A stretch of 30,111 nucleotides of DNA from Zygophlyctis sp. KS116 (GCA_054661495.1 BAAFSQ010000108.1:1-30111), one strand, 5' to 3'; positions 17,867 through 28,872 are shown, numbered from the stretch's first letter. Notes: generated by a model from the sequence alone, not told the origin. Numbers and translations: made by a program.

Positions 17867-19666
17867 ATGAATTTACAAGTTGTCTTGTCCGAAGTCTCAT
17901 TTCACTCTCCAGGTCATTATTTTATTAAATTAAACTTGCATCATGATCCGATACAAGACGATAATAAGTCTGGACAAAGAACTCCAGTCTCACCAGTCTG
18001 CTCAAGAAAACCGCAATTCGCAACCTCTAACTTTCTCTTTCAGCTCCCCCAAAACCATCCTTTCAACTCTAACTCTGAAACAATAGCAAATCTTAGCAAA
18101 TCTTATCTAGAATTAACAGCTTGCTTAATTAATCAAGAGACTAACCCGCCTTCAATAAGTGTTGTCGGGAGCACAAGTCTCATAATATTCCCTCATGATG
18201 CATTGCAAAGACATATTCTTGATATGCAAATTGTTTATTTCTATGATGAGCAAAAGACGGAAATTGGTAAATGTATTATAACATTGTCAATATGTAAATC
18301 GTTGGGAAGCGTGTCCGAAAGGACTAGATTGGATCCAGTCGATTCTTTTCTAGAGCTAAATTCAAAACCAATGCTTGTTAAGGCATCTGAAAACTCATTT
18401 GCGGCTTCTATAAGTTATCAAATAAATTCAGAACAACAAAAAGAATCAAGTACTACTATTGGCTAAATTTAACAATTAGATTACAAAAGTCAGGATTCAA
18501 TCGGCGCATCAGATCCCGATTTATTACAAGTCATTGCTGAAAGTTATAAAAATTCTGGGCAAGTTTATAATCAAACAGAGTCTAATAATCAAACAGAGTC
18601 TAATAATCAAACAGAGTCTAATAATCAAAAAAAGGAAGCCACGTTTGATCAACATGATATTGATCAGAGGCAGAGACTGATTGATAAACTTTTGGAAGAA
18701 TTGGATCATAGAACAAATGCAGTCAAAAAAGTTGGACAGGATTTATATAGACTTAGAGAAAAAAATGCTGAAAATGAGGTACTAGAATATTTTAAGAATT
18801 TAGGCTATAATAGTTGAATTGAAAAAAAAGCTGGATGATAGTGATAGGATTCATTCAAAGATATTAAATACTATAGATTTAGATCTGTTAAATATTGAAG
18901 AACTTCGGAAAAGATATTCTATATTGGCGGCACGATTACAAGTCAGTCTGGTAAAGAATGATGAGTTGACGGACATGTTGGAAGGGGCACAGGAAAAAAT
19001 AATTCAGGTAAGATTGATTATTGGTTTAATATTTTAGAAAAACGAAATTGAAAAAAGAATGCTCGAAATACAGCAGGCGCATACTGCTCAGCAAGTTTAT
19101 GTTCAAAAACTTCAAGACAAGTTATCTGATATATCTAGATACAGATCAACTATTAAGATTCAAGAGCAGATTATTAGGAAATTTGAATCATTACTTAAAG
19201 ACTCTAATCATGCTCAAGAGATCAAAACACCAATTCCTTCAACTATAGAAAGATTACCCACAGAAACAGCAAATCAAGATGCATTAATAGCGTCCATTGA
19301 AAGAGAAAATAGGATTTTATTATCTAGAATTCATGATTTGGAATTTTCCTTGGAAAAAGCAGCAAAATCAACTCATATAGTCCGAGAACACGATGATACA
19401 CTGGAAACATTCAAATTAGAACTGGAAGCAGAGAGAAATGCGTAATACAATTATTATTGATCATTAATAGGATTATACAATTAGGAAATGTACAAGATCA
19501 AAAAAAGAATTCAGACGAATGCTCAGATTTTGCATTGCTTTTAAGGGCGGAAAAGGCAGAAGCTCGTGTAGTAGCTCTAGAGCAAGAATTAGAAGACTCT
19601 GCCATAGAATTTGCTCAAAAGATAGCAAAATTAGAAACACAAATCAGAGAAATTCAAAAAACCTAA
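17867..19666 (+). CDS. C2-like and coiled-coil protein, CCDC33-like
   Basis: Exons: 17867-18449, 18480-18778, 18804-19007, 19038-19441, 19471-19666; 561 aa; introns 30, 25, 30 and 29 nt. The first about 160 residues are beta-rich and look like a C2 domain (MNLQVVLSEVSFHSPGHYFIKLNL; YLELTACLI; QRHILDMQIVYFYD). A linker with three QTESNN repeats follows, then long heptad coiled coils (RQRLIDKLLEELDHRTNAVK; MLEIQQAHTAQQVYVQKLQD; AEARVVALEQELEDSA). The order and the AHTAQQ segment recall vertebrate CCDC33, a cilium/testis-associated protein; that identity is from memory of the family and is moderate. Its stop is 21 bp from the convergent VMA6 stop. Confidence 0.85.
18568..18627 (+). repeat. 18-bp tandem repeat encoding QTESNN x3
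   Basis: Three near-perfect copies of an 18-bp unit (TAATCAAACAGAGTCTAA) sit in frame in the linker between the C2-like and coiled-coil parts. Confidence 0.85.
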
Positions 19667-19687
19667 GTTTATTATAATGCAGTCTCC

Positions 19688-20782
19688 TTAAAAAATCGGA
19701 ATATAATTATTTATACGATCCTTTTGCTGTTGAGCTATACATTCAGCTATCCAAACTATATTCCGAATTTCTTGTTCTTTTAGTTTGAGATAAGCATAAA
19801 ACACTCCATATTGAAACTGCCGAGTAAAAGATCTCTTGTTTAAAAACACTTCAAATTCAAAGAAACGATCCTCCAATGACTTTTCGGAACCTACCGCCAT
19901 ATCAAAAAATGTTTTATATTCCTAAATTTAATAAACCAGTTAAATTTACCCCATAAGACTCTACAACCATCTTTACTTGTTCAGGATCATCTACTCTAGC
20001 CAATTTAACAATTCCATCTGGATATAAAGCCCCAATGGTAGGAAAAAGTTTTACACGATCATCTTTAGATAATTCTGTATTAACAGAATTTAGAGTAATA
20101 TTTATAACTCTTCTATCAGCTTCAAAAGCCAAAATTTCCGTCATTACTTCTGATGTTGGACCACCTAAATTTTGACAATAAGCCTGAAAATCCTCTAAAT
20201 ACGCTTTATAAAGAGTATTTCTAATAATTTCAATATTTAATTCATCCAAATCTTGTGCTGATAAACATTTTTCAAAATAAGATGCTTAATTTCAGTTTTA
20301 ATTCAATTACCTAGAGGAGAATCTACTAATACTGTATTATATAATTCTTTAACTGAATTTGCAGCAGTTAAAGCCCCAATACTATCAAACATTCCTAAAG
20401 GATGACATTTATCCAATAATTCCTTTGTATCTCTATCATGTAGAGTCCCAGTGATTAATAGTATAACATTATCAATCATGTAAGCAAAAGTCAAATAATC
20501 CAAAAAAGTAGCCAGCGGTTGATTCGCATTAGCCCTTAAATAAGAGAATTCAGCTATTAATTTATCTCTTGCCTTTGCAGCAATCACCGAAGTCGATAGT
20601 GGAGTCGGTTCATTTTGTAAAAAGTTTCCATAATCCGTTGCTGCCAATTGCAATTTCATGTCGTCCAGAGTCTCACATTGTGTAAGATTTAAATACTGGG
20701 AAGAATTTAAAATTCCAGTCTTGAGCCCTCTTAAAATAGCTTCTAAATATCCATCTTCGCAATTGTAGAACAAACCTTCCAT
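19688..20782 (-). CDS. VMA6: V-type ATPase V0 subunit d
   Basis: Subunit d of the membrane V0 sector; it links the rotor ring to the central stalk of the proton pump on vacuoles and endosomes. Exons on the minus strand: 20782-20311, 20284-19950, 19921-19688; 346 aa (human d1 351); introns 26 and 28 nt. Signatures: [99 protein letters not shown]-like [27 protein letters not shown] and the terminal NNYIPIF. The start at 20782 aligns with the family; no in-frame upstream ATG is close. Convergent with the CCDC33-like gene, divergent from MUB1. Confidence 0.97.
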
Positions 20783-20926
20783 AAATTCTTGTTGTAAACG
20801 CGCAAACTTTTAATAATTGTCTCTTTATTGTTTTATAATTCCTTTATAATATTAGAAATTATAACTCTCTTATTAGAAATTATAAGAATTATTCGACGAA
20901 GACCGTTCGGTGCCACAAAACTTCAA
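20783..20926. promoter_or_regulatory. Divergent promoter region VMA6 / MUB1
   Basis: This 144-bp gap is AT-rich with one ACGCGCAA site at 20798-20805. A direct repeat TTAGAAATTATAA occurs twice about 22 bp apart (near 20852 and 20873). A TTG-initiated upstream extension of MUB1 is open here but lacks ATG and family similarity. Confidence 0.5.
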
Positions 20927-21858
20927 ATGCGACAAAACAATCAATGCAACATCTTTCAGCAGCAAGCGACATTTTTAATTTCTTTAAATAATTATGACAA
21001 GAGAGCATTAACAGTCACTGATATCGGTCCATTGACTCATTCTCTTTTAAATCTTGCATATCTCTCTGCATCTTCACCGCAAAAGTTGTGTAGTCTGTTA
21101 AGTGCCGACGGTGGTCTAATACTTCTCATAAAGAAACTCTCAAGGATGAAATATCCACAACAGAAATTACCATTCTCTGCTATTCTCTCAATTCTTGCAA
21201 ATTTAATTATTAGAGGAAACTCTGTTTTTAGAATGACTTGCTATAATCTCAATATTATAAAACCATTGGCAAAATTACTAAAAGATTCGCTTCCAAATAC
21301 AAATTCTACTAGATTAAATTCTAGTGTAAATTCTAGCACAACAGATAATAATTCGTTTCAGAGAATAGGAGATTCATCAGGAATTGTTGCAATTAGAGGG
21401 CCTTTAGATATTCCAGAAAGGGATATTACAGAAATGATGAGGAATTTTGATGATGTGGTCTTGGTAATAAAGATTATTGCATATCTTTCAAAGTATCATG
21501 GTAATTTTTGTAATTGTTTAATAGAATTATAGAAATTAGATTCAAGTTGCACAATTATGAATCAGGAAATATCTTTAATTTAATTGAACCATTTACAATT
21601 TTATCAGATTCTTTTCCAGAATTAGGGAAATGGGCTATAATTACAATGAGGAATGCTTTTAAAAGGGATTCTGGTAAATCAGGGCTAAGGAAATGTGGGA
21701 ATTTAGAATGTCCAAAATGGGAATTAACTTATCACGAGTTTTCAAAGTGTTCTAGATGTAGAAGAGTTGTATATTGTTGTAAAAATTGTCAAAAACAGGC
21801 TTGGATGCTACATAGGAATTGGTGTTTATTAGATTTATCTAAAATTCAACAAATTTAG
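20927..21858 (+). CDS. MUB1: MYND zinc-finger protein, MUB1/samB family
   Basis: Exons 20927-21500 and 21533-21858; 299 aa; intron 32 nt. The N-terminus (YDKRALTVTDIGPLTHSLLNLAYLSASSP; DGGLILLIKKL) aligns with the start of Aspergillus samB and yeast Mub1, armadillo-like proteins; this supports ATG 20927. The C-terminal MYND finger carries the Cys/His set (RKCGNLECPKW, FSKCSRCRRVVYCCKNCQKQAW, HRNWC). Yeast Mub1 helps the Ubr2 ubiquitin ligase degrade Rpn4; samB affects growth polarity and development. The protein is about half the length of ascomycete members. The exon join could alternatively be placed with a donor at 21492 and acceptor at 21523; the chosen one gives SKYHEIRFKLH, closer to samB. 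Confidence 0.85.
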
Positions 21859-21889
21859 TAAGAAAAAGTTTTTAAATTTAATAATACAA

Positions 21890-22726
21890 TCAAAGAACTG
21901 GGATTCTGTAAGCTGATCTTCTTTTATGAGAAATTTCCTTTGCTTCACATCTAATGCAGAGTCCAGATGTTATCATTTCAGATCCACGATGAGACCGTCT
22001 TGCAATTTGAGTATGGCATGTTGGGCATGGGTGCGGATTGAGTTCAAAGTCTGATCCATATTGACAAACACGCATTAGCATGTATTCTATATGGCAAATA
22101 TCATAGAAATGAGCACTCCATGAAAGTGAATGATTCAATGCTAATCGCAATCTACTATTTCCACTGATTCTAAATGGGTAAGAAGATCGTGTACTACTAG
22201 ATCCAGAATAGTCACAATTTTCAAAAGCTGCTGCACCACCACAAAAGTCAATATCCAAAGATTTTAAAGCCAATGATGCCGATTGAATATTAAAGTTTTT
22301 GGCCAAACCAACACGTAGTTCGGATGGAAATACCCAAGGACAATTAAAACAAGAAAGAGATTCTAAATTAGCACATGATTGCAAGATAGATATAATTGTT
22401 TTTGATGATACTGCTTGAGAGTTTGATAGATCAAGATTAATTAACAATTTAGATATTTGTACAGGACATCCGGACATAATTTTCTGCGGGCGTGTAATCC
22501 AATTGAGTAATCCATCATCTGCTAATGGGCCTAATAATGGGTTTGACCCAGATTTACTGAGCTTTAAGCTGGACCAAAATGATGATGTAGAATAAATAAT
22601 TTGACGAAACCGCTTGTTGACCACTGCCAATCTTATCAAGATGGTAATATCCTTATATCTGAGCTGAAATAACTGATCCAAAATAATAAGTAACAGCTCA
22701 GTAGGCAATTGGTTCAAAGAAATCAT
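21890..22726 (-). CDS. F-box protein with C-terminal CxxC zinc-ribbon-like motif
   Basis: Single-exon gene of 278 aa. Residues 5-55 form an F-box (NQLPTELLLIILDQLFQL..IRLAVVNKRFRQIIYSTSSFW), expected to bind Skp1 in an SCF ubiquitin ligase. The middle has leucine-rich stretches (SKLLINLDLSNSQAVSS; LESLSCFNCPW; LKSLDIDFCGG) suggesting a few LRRs. Near the end two CxxC pairs (HPCPTCHTQ; GLCIRCEAK) could bind zinc. Substrate unknown. The lack of introns is unusual here. It lies 78 bp after CAB5 on the same strand and converges on MUB1 (31 bp between stops). Confidence 0.85.
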   Translation of the reverse strand: MISLNQLPTELLLIILDQLFQLRYKDITILIRLAVVNKRFRQIIYSTSSFWSSLKLSKSGSNPLLGPLADDGLLNWITRPQKIMSGCPVQISKLLINLDLSNSQAVSSKTIISILQSCANLESLSCFNCPWVFPSELRVGLAKNFNIQSASLALKSLDIDFCGGAAAFENCDYSGSSSTRSSYPFRISGNSRLRLALNHSLSWSAHFYDICHIEYMLMRVCQYGSDFELNPHPCPTCHTQIARRSHRGSEMITSGLCIRCEAKEISHKRRSAYRIPVL

Positions 22727-22804
22727 TTAATATCAAAATCGCTTCCGCCTGATCTATGTTATTGGAGAAGCGGAGTTTGTGATCAATCAAGGAAATCAAG
22801 ATGC

Positions 22805-23566
22805 TTATAAATCCTTTAATTTCTTAAAAATATCTCTTCTTCTAAATCTAGTGATATAAATATAATAGCTCCATTGAATCAATCGAATCATTATCAATGC
22901 AAATACACCAGGTATTAGTCCAAATAGGTAAAATATCAAACTGTTTTTATGCATTAATAGAGATTTAATTATCGATTGAACTTGAGTTTGAGTCTCTAAT
23001 AATGATCCAGAATTGTCAACTTCCAAAGAAGACTTTGATCGTTTTTCTACAATTGGAATCTGTGAAGAAATCCGTTGCAGTGCTTCTTTTTTTGTGTACT
23101 TATTACGAGACATTAATCGCTTAAGCTGATTTTCCGGATCACTAAGATTAAATTCATTGAAACTATACCAATATACCAAAATTATAAATGGAATGTATGA
23201 ATCTAAACTGGCTTCAAAAAGTAATGGTACGTCAAGAATACAAACAGATGTAAAAGTAACAAAATGATATAATACTTGAGCAATCATTTCTAGTAAAATC
23301 CAAGAGTGAGTGATTGAATTCAACACTGATCGTTTTTCGGGATCTGCAAAAATAACAGCTCCCAACTTTCCTCTATCAATTTCATTTGACTCTGATAGTA
23401 TGTTTGGAAAGTTACCAAGAGTTTCATAAAATGTAGCTGTCCCTTTTCGGGCTTGCTGATGAGCAATCACATCTGCATCAATGATACAAAAATCAGCGTC
23501 AGACAAAAGTTTAGATACCGTTGATTTTCCAGTACCGATTGATCCAGTAAGTCCCACAATTTTCAT
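22805..23566 (-). CDS. CAB5: Dephospho-CoA kinase with C-terminal membrane anchor
   Basis: Catalyses the last step of CoA synthesis: ATP + dephospho-CoA to CoA + ADP. Exons on the minus strand: 23566-23169 and 23141-22805; 244 aa. The 27-nt intron 23142-23168 has no stop in frame and would be read through; removal restores LVYCDPENQLKRLMSRN, the usual family pattern. Motifs: P-loop GLTGSIGTGKST, CIIDADVIAHQ, ILDVPLLFEA, KEALQRISSQ. A hydrophobic stretch near the C-terminus (about 205-225, LIFYLFGLIPGVFALIMI) followed by basic residues predicts a tail anchor, perhaps in the mitochondrial or ER membrane. Its ATG overlaps the XPO6 stop by four bases (ATGA). Confidence 0.93.
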   Translation of the reverse strand: MKIVGLTGSIGTGKSTVSKLLSDADFCIIDADVIAHQQARKGTATFYETLGNFPNILSESNEIDRGKLGAVIFADPEKRSVLNSITHSWILLEMIAQVLYHFVTFTSVCILDVPLLFEASLDSYIPFIILVYWYSFNEFNLSDPENQLKRLMSRNKYTKKEALQRISSQIPIVEKRSKSSLEVDNSGSLLETQTQVQSIIKSLLMHKNSLIFYLFGLIPGVFALIMIRLIQWSYYIYITRFRRRDIFKKLKDL

Positions 23567-26500
23567 TTTTGATAAAAAGCCAAATCGTGCGACAGGAATT
23601 GAAGATATTCAAGTATTTGACTAGGGTCGGTTGTGCTAAAACCAATCGAAACTTGACCAAAGTTAGAGTGCTTAGAGGCCAGGGTTGTAATAAACTGTCG
23701 GTGAGTTTGGTGCACTTACATCAGTAAAAAATAACGTATCATGCTTGATCATGCTAACCATCAGATCGAAAATATCCTCTTGGATTATAGAATGAGAGCC
23801 ACATGCAACAAGTCCAAAAAGAATTTCTATAAATGGAAAAAATAAATGTCGCCGAAAGAATGGCTTTGCAAACAAGAAATACCGTTCATTGAGAGTATTT
23901 AAATTCTTAATGACTTGCTTGACAGTATCAACATTCTTCTCCTGTAAGGAACGCCCAAAAATTTTCATGGATTCCAAGAGTTCCTCGGAAACATTCTCAT
24001 TTGATCCAAGATCGTTTACTCTACTTCCCGTGAAATATTTCCAATGATTAAACAATAGATTGAAAACCAGATCATAGTATAATAATCGCAAAGATTGCAA
24101 ATCATCCTAAGTTTAGATAATATTAAAATACGCTTTGGAATTCTAAAACCTTTTCTAGATCATTTATGATTAATCGATTCAAATCAAAAAATATTGGGGC
24201 TAAATCTTTTGAAGAGTCCTTGATAATAATTAAGAGCAAATTAATAAATGCTTCATAAATTGATCGGCCTTGTTGAGTTTTTAAATGGTTTGTTAGTTCC
24301 ACGCCTGTAAGTGCCAAACATGAATGTTTTACACAATCTAGAAATAATTGTTGATTATCACGGAATAATTGACGCTTTAGGCACTTGACTAAAGAGCACA
24401 ATAATTTTAGATAATCCCCAATCAATTCTTTAATTTTAAAAAGTTTAAAAGTTACCAATTGGAAGTCTGGCATCAAACATTTGAAGAAAAGTTGGTATAA
24501 ATTTCTTGATCGATATATATAAGATTTCTTTTGCGGCAGAATTCTCATCAGTAATAGCGTCGATACAAAACATAATTGCTTCCATACCTGATGAAATAAA
24601 ATGTATATCTAAATTCAAATAAAAGATAACCTACCATAATTCAAATTACGTGATATTTTGAAGATCTCCTCGCCCAAGGGATCAATCATCGAATCATAAA
24701 AAGCAACGCACAGCGCCATTCTATTACTGACTTCCTGCTCGCTCAACTGTTGTGACTGGTCAACTAATGTGAACATGTATGTTGCAGCAGAATACGAATT
24801 GCATTTAGTTTTAATATCAGGAAAGGATTGTCGATGAAGAGATTTAAGAAATACTTCTACTGCATCAATTTGAAGTAGAGGGAATCTGAGTGAATATGCT
24901 ATCGACTTCAATAGGCCTGCAGACGCATTTGAAATATGTTTATTCTATAATTTTAAGATTATACTCATTTTACCTGTTTCGTGCTTGAAAGAAGACAAAG
25001 ATTGACAAGATACACGATCAAAAGATCAATCGTCTCCAGCTGATCATGTTTGTTATCTTTTAGCCATTTTCTGAATAATACGAGCCAATTAATAAGTAAG
25101 TTTATGGTCTGAAATAAAGTGGAGATCATTTGTGAGACGTAGAAATGGGTATTTGAATCGTACAGAGATAATAAAGTGCTTTGCAATTGAATAAAATGGT
25201 TAAGAATCTGTGAACATGTTGGTATGTGTTCTTCAAACTTCTTATGGAAAATCTCTACAAATCTCCCACAAAGAATCACCATGGTTCTAGCATCAGTGGC
25301 ATCTATTAAATCAAGGGAAAAAATATACATAATCTTGATCCTTGCAGTTGTGCAATATCACCTGTAAAAGCCGATAGTATATTAAATGCATAAGATATAC
25401 ATACTGGGTAAATATTAATAATTTTCACAATCAGTTGCAGAACAGGACATGTAAACTCATCATACTCTGATTCTAGCTCTGAAAAAGATGCATTGTCCTC
25501 TTTTGTCACTGTTTCTAGTTGATCCATCATATGTGGATTTTTAGTAATAAGGATGGCGTCTAGCATTTGTTGACTTGCCATACTCAAAACGTTTTCTAGC
25601 CTAAATATAATTATATGAGTTAAGTATTTACGGTAATTTTACGGCAAATGATTTTTCTGGAGATTTGAGCAAAATTGTTTCTAACCAGATATCCCATAAA
25701 TTAATCAGCAAAGAAAAAGTTGGAGGAGAGAGCTACAAATAAATCGGACAAACGTACCTGTAAAAAAAGAAGCTTATAAATCGACTCTAAAAATTCATCA
25801 ATTGAAAATGAAGATCCCCCTATAATACGATTTAAATGATTTTGAACAAAACATATACCCAACTGAATAATGTTTTGTAGCATTCTAACATTTATAAAGC
25901 ATAGTTGTCTTACTCTTCTTCAATTCCAACTCCTAATTCGTTCTGAGACAATAATAAATGAAACATTCGATTTAAATGATTACCCAATAATACAGAAAAT
26001 CGCTCATATCCTAAAATTATAAAGCATAAGTCAACCTTTTGGGGTATATGGCTTTTTCGAGATTTCTATTAAGCAACTTTGTGCCAATTGTGAATGACTT
26101 GGATCAACACCTATAGATATTCTGAACAATTCTTCTAGAATATCCGGAAAATTACGTCCAGAAACATCAATATACAAACATAATGCACTAAAAACCTTTA
26201 AAACCAACTTTTCTAAAGGTTTGTCGACATGAACCAGAGATTTAAATGCTTCTGCATTTTCCAACCCACCCTGTCTTGATAATTTTCCAGATTCTAAATT
26301 CGTAATACTAGACTTTTTTAAGATCAATAAGCACATTTCCAAACACTGATCAACCAGACCAGTCATGTACATTTTTATCACATTTTTATCACTCCAATTC
26401 AAATCTCTTTTGCTGTTTGTAAATTCTTCAATCATCACCAATAAGAATTTGAGAAAAAGACTCTCTGATGTTTGCCGTAAACTTAATACATCTTCCCAAA

Positions 26501-26916
26501 ACAATGTCCAGATTTTCACGGGTATCAATCGCTTTGATAATTCAACAATCACTAAAGTCAGCTTATTTAATATCAATGGGCTATACACCTGATGATTCTG
26601 CACCATGATCTGCCATAAAAACTGTTTAAAACTATTGGTATGTTCAACATGCGTGTTTTGAATCTTATCCTGGATTAAACTGAGACCAAACCATAATAAT
26701 AGTTCAGATCCCACTGATCCAGCGATCCATTCGCAAGCCGCATCAACAGCGCCGGGAGCATGTTTCATGCCTTCTACCCAAATCTCTAATATTAAGCAAA
26801 AGAAATGTACCAAACTCCTCCTTCCGCACGGATCCCTTCTCGTAGAAACCAGACAGCATATTCTCAATGGATTGGATATTCTAAAGGCTCAAATGTTCTT
26901 TTATTAAGTTTACCAT
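23563..26916 (-). CDS. XPO6: Exportin-6 (importin-beta family, actin export)
   Basis: Karyopherin that exports actin-profilin from the nucleus in animals. Exons (minus): 26916-26914, 26880-26811, 26785-26036, 26010-25914, 25884-25758, 25732-25632, 25600-25329, 25302-24974, 24944-24635, 24608-24456, 24427-24132, 24106-23720, 23694-23563; 1,008 aa (human 1,125). The twelve introns are 25-33 nt. The C-terminal part matches human XPO6 best (NHWKYFTGSRV, MKIFGRSLQ, NLNTLNERYFLF, FFRRHLFFPFIEILF, SIIQEDIFDLM), and the N-terminus IENMLSGFYEKGSVRKEEFE fits its first helix. The first coding exon appears to be only the ATG. The last intron (23695-23719) is easy to miss; without it the protein stops early at 23672. 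The stop overlaps the CAB5 start; TCP1 ends 19 nt upstream. Confidence 0.88.
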
Positions 26917-26935
26917 TTAGATCGCAGAAAACCCT

Positions 26936-28742
26936 TTAGCAATTTCCGTGAGGGTCTTGGCCTTGTTGAGCTGGAGTCAGCTTAATCATATCACTAACAT
27001 TAAATATTAAAAATTACTCAATTCTAAGCAAAGCGATGGCTGCTTCAGTTGCCGCCTTCAAAGATTTAACTTTAGACATGGCTGGTTCCAAAACTCCACT
27101 TGCAAGATTATCACGGATTTCTCCATTCAAAAGATCCAATCCATGCCACTTTAGAGATTTACGATTAGGATCAGTCTGAGAAGCATTATGGAAAGCTCTA
27201 AGCTTTGATACCAATTCAGTTGCATCTAGAGCAGCATTAACAGTTAAAGTTTTTGGAATTACAAGCAAAGAATTTGCAAATTCAGCAATGGCTAATTGCT
27301 CACGAGATGCCTTGGATAAGTCATTATAAATCTTACCAAAGTAGTAGCAAAGTTTTCCAAATAAATTGAAAGTGCCGTTTCAACAGCTCCGCCTCCAGGG
27401 ACGACGGCATTAGATTCTAGAGTACGCTTGACAGCACATAAACAATCATGTACAGAACGCTCCATTTCATCCAACATGTAGTCATTAGCACCACGTAGAA
27501 TGATTGAAGCTGAAGACTCCTTCTTTGTTCCCTTTACCAAAATGCATTCATCATCAGAAATTCGTTCTTGGACTACTTCATCAGCATAACCCAGGTAAGA
27601 GGCTTCAAAAGTCTCTTCACCTTCCAAATTTGCTAAACTAGAAATAAATGTCGCACCAGTAGCTTTAGCAATACGTTTCAAATCTTCTTTTTTGCAGCGA
27701 CGAACAGCCATTGCATTAGCTTCAACAAAACATTTTAAACACAAGTCATCAATACCCTTGGTAGTTAAAATCACATTAGCTCCAGCGTCTAAAATCTTTT
27801 GAATTCTTTCAGTCGTAATTTCGATTTCACGTCGTCTAATATCTTCCAACTTATCTGGGTCATCAATAACCACATTAACTCCCAAATGCATTCTAGCCTT
27901 TTGCAAATTCAAGTCTAAACAAGCAATTTTAGCACCAGTAACTCTTCTACGAATAGCTATATTTTAAAAAAAATTATAGTTACATTGAGCTGCTACAGTG
28001 CAATTTAACGCATAACCCTTAATCAACATAGACTCCTTTACTCCTTTTCCATGAGCCTTGAGAATATTAACAGAATTGACTGGATATCTAGCCTCACCCT
28101 GTGGAGTCTTTGTTTTTACAGCCAACATTGCATCCACAACCATTTCTGAGAAAAACGCATCATCACTTTAAATCAATTTTTTAACATTCTTACGATCCAA
28201 TAATTTTAGAGCTCATTGAAGTTTTTGCAACATTTATCAAACAATCTCTACCCAATTTTTCCACATTTACAGACATTTCTTCAGTAATAAACTTTACTGC
28301 TTCTTTACAAGCCAATCTATACCCAGTGATGATTGAAGTAGGATGAATTTTATTTTTCACCAATTCATTTGCCCTTTTAATTAATTCTGCAGCAATGATA
28401 ACGACAGACGTAGTTCCATCACCCACTTCTTTATCTTGCTGTTGAGCCAATTCCACCAAAACCTTTGCTGCTGGATGTTGTACTTCCAGTAGTTTAAGAA
28501 TGGTTGCACCGTCATTAGAGATAGTAACATCCTTTACTTTTAAGAGCATAATTCAATTTACCCCAATATCATCAACCAACATTTTATCCAAACCGACCGG
28601 TCCCAATGAACTTTTTACGATGTTCGCTATTGAAGAGGCAGCGACAACTAATATTAGAATTTAATTTTGTACCGTTTTGATCTCTTACAGCAGTCCCAGA
28701 GACTCTATCTCCACCAATTGCAAGTGCTGAAGTTTGCGACAT
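26936..28742 (-). CDS. TCP1: Chaperonin CCT subunit alpha
   Basis: Subunit 1 of the cytosolic TRiC/CCT ring that folds actin, tubulin and other clients. Exons (minus): 28742-28673, 28647-28562, 28531-28194, 28165-27984, 27956-27337, 27310-27018, 26993-26936; 548 aa (human 556); introns 24-30 nt. Group II chaperonin signatures: SSLGPVGLDKMLVDDIGD, SNDGATILKLLEVQHPAAK, DKEVGDGTTSVV, NVAKTSMSSKIIG, ANVILTTKGIDDLCLK, VVPGGGAVETALS. Alpha-specific identity comes from the near-colinear match to human TCP1. The frame stays open about 37 codons upstream of ATG 28742, but the start chosen (MSQTSALAIGGDR) fits the family. It heads the four-gene minus-strand run TCP1-XPO6-CAB5-F-box. Confidence 0.97.
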
Positions 28743-28872
28743 TTTAATTTTAAGTAACCCAACTCTTGCCTCTACACACTGCCGTACGAAGTAGAACGCT
28801 AACACACACTCTGGACACCGTGCGCTAGACACAGAATCGGACACTAGGCACATCCTAGGTAAACTTGGGAAA
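28743..28872. promoter_or_regulatory. Divergent promoter region TCP1 / UGO1
   Basis: This 130-bp gap is GC-richer than its surroundings, with several ACAC/GACAC words and GTGCGCTAG (about 28821). No clear TATA box was seen. The minus strand remains an open frame in phase with TCP1 through most of it, so a longer TCP1 N-terminus cannot be fully excluded. Confidence 0.45.

Noticed and set aside
18524-18709. Minus-strand ORF with LIIRLCLIIRLC repeats
   Set aside because: It is the antisense of the QTESNN tandem repeat in the CCDC33-like coiled-coil gene.
23672-23674. TAA at 23674-23672 as the XPO6 stop
   Set aside because: A GTAAGT donor and 25-nt intron just upstream give a longer C-terminus with helices matching the end of animal XPO6.
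26031-26867. ATG 26867 as the XPO6 start
   Set aside because: That frame before the 26786-26810 intron yields an Arg/Cys-rich unrelated N-terminus; splicing from 26880-26811 gives the family-like first helix.
28743-28853. N-terminal extension of TCP1 from ATG 28853
   Set aside because: The extra 37 residues are Cys/Val-rich, unlike any CCT subunit, and would use the whole divergent promoter; ATG 28742 fits the family.
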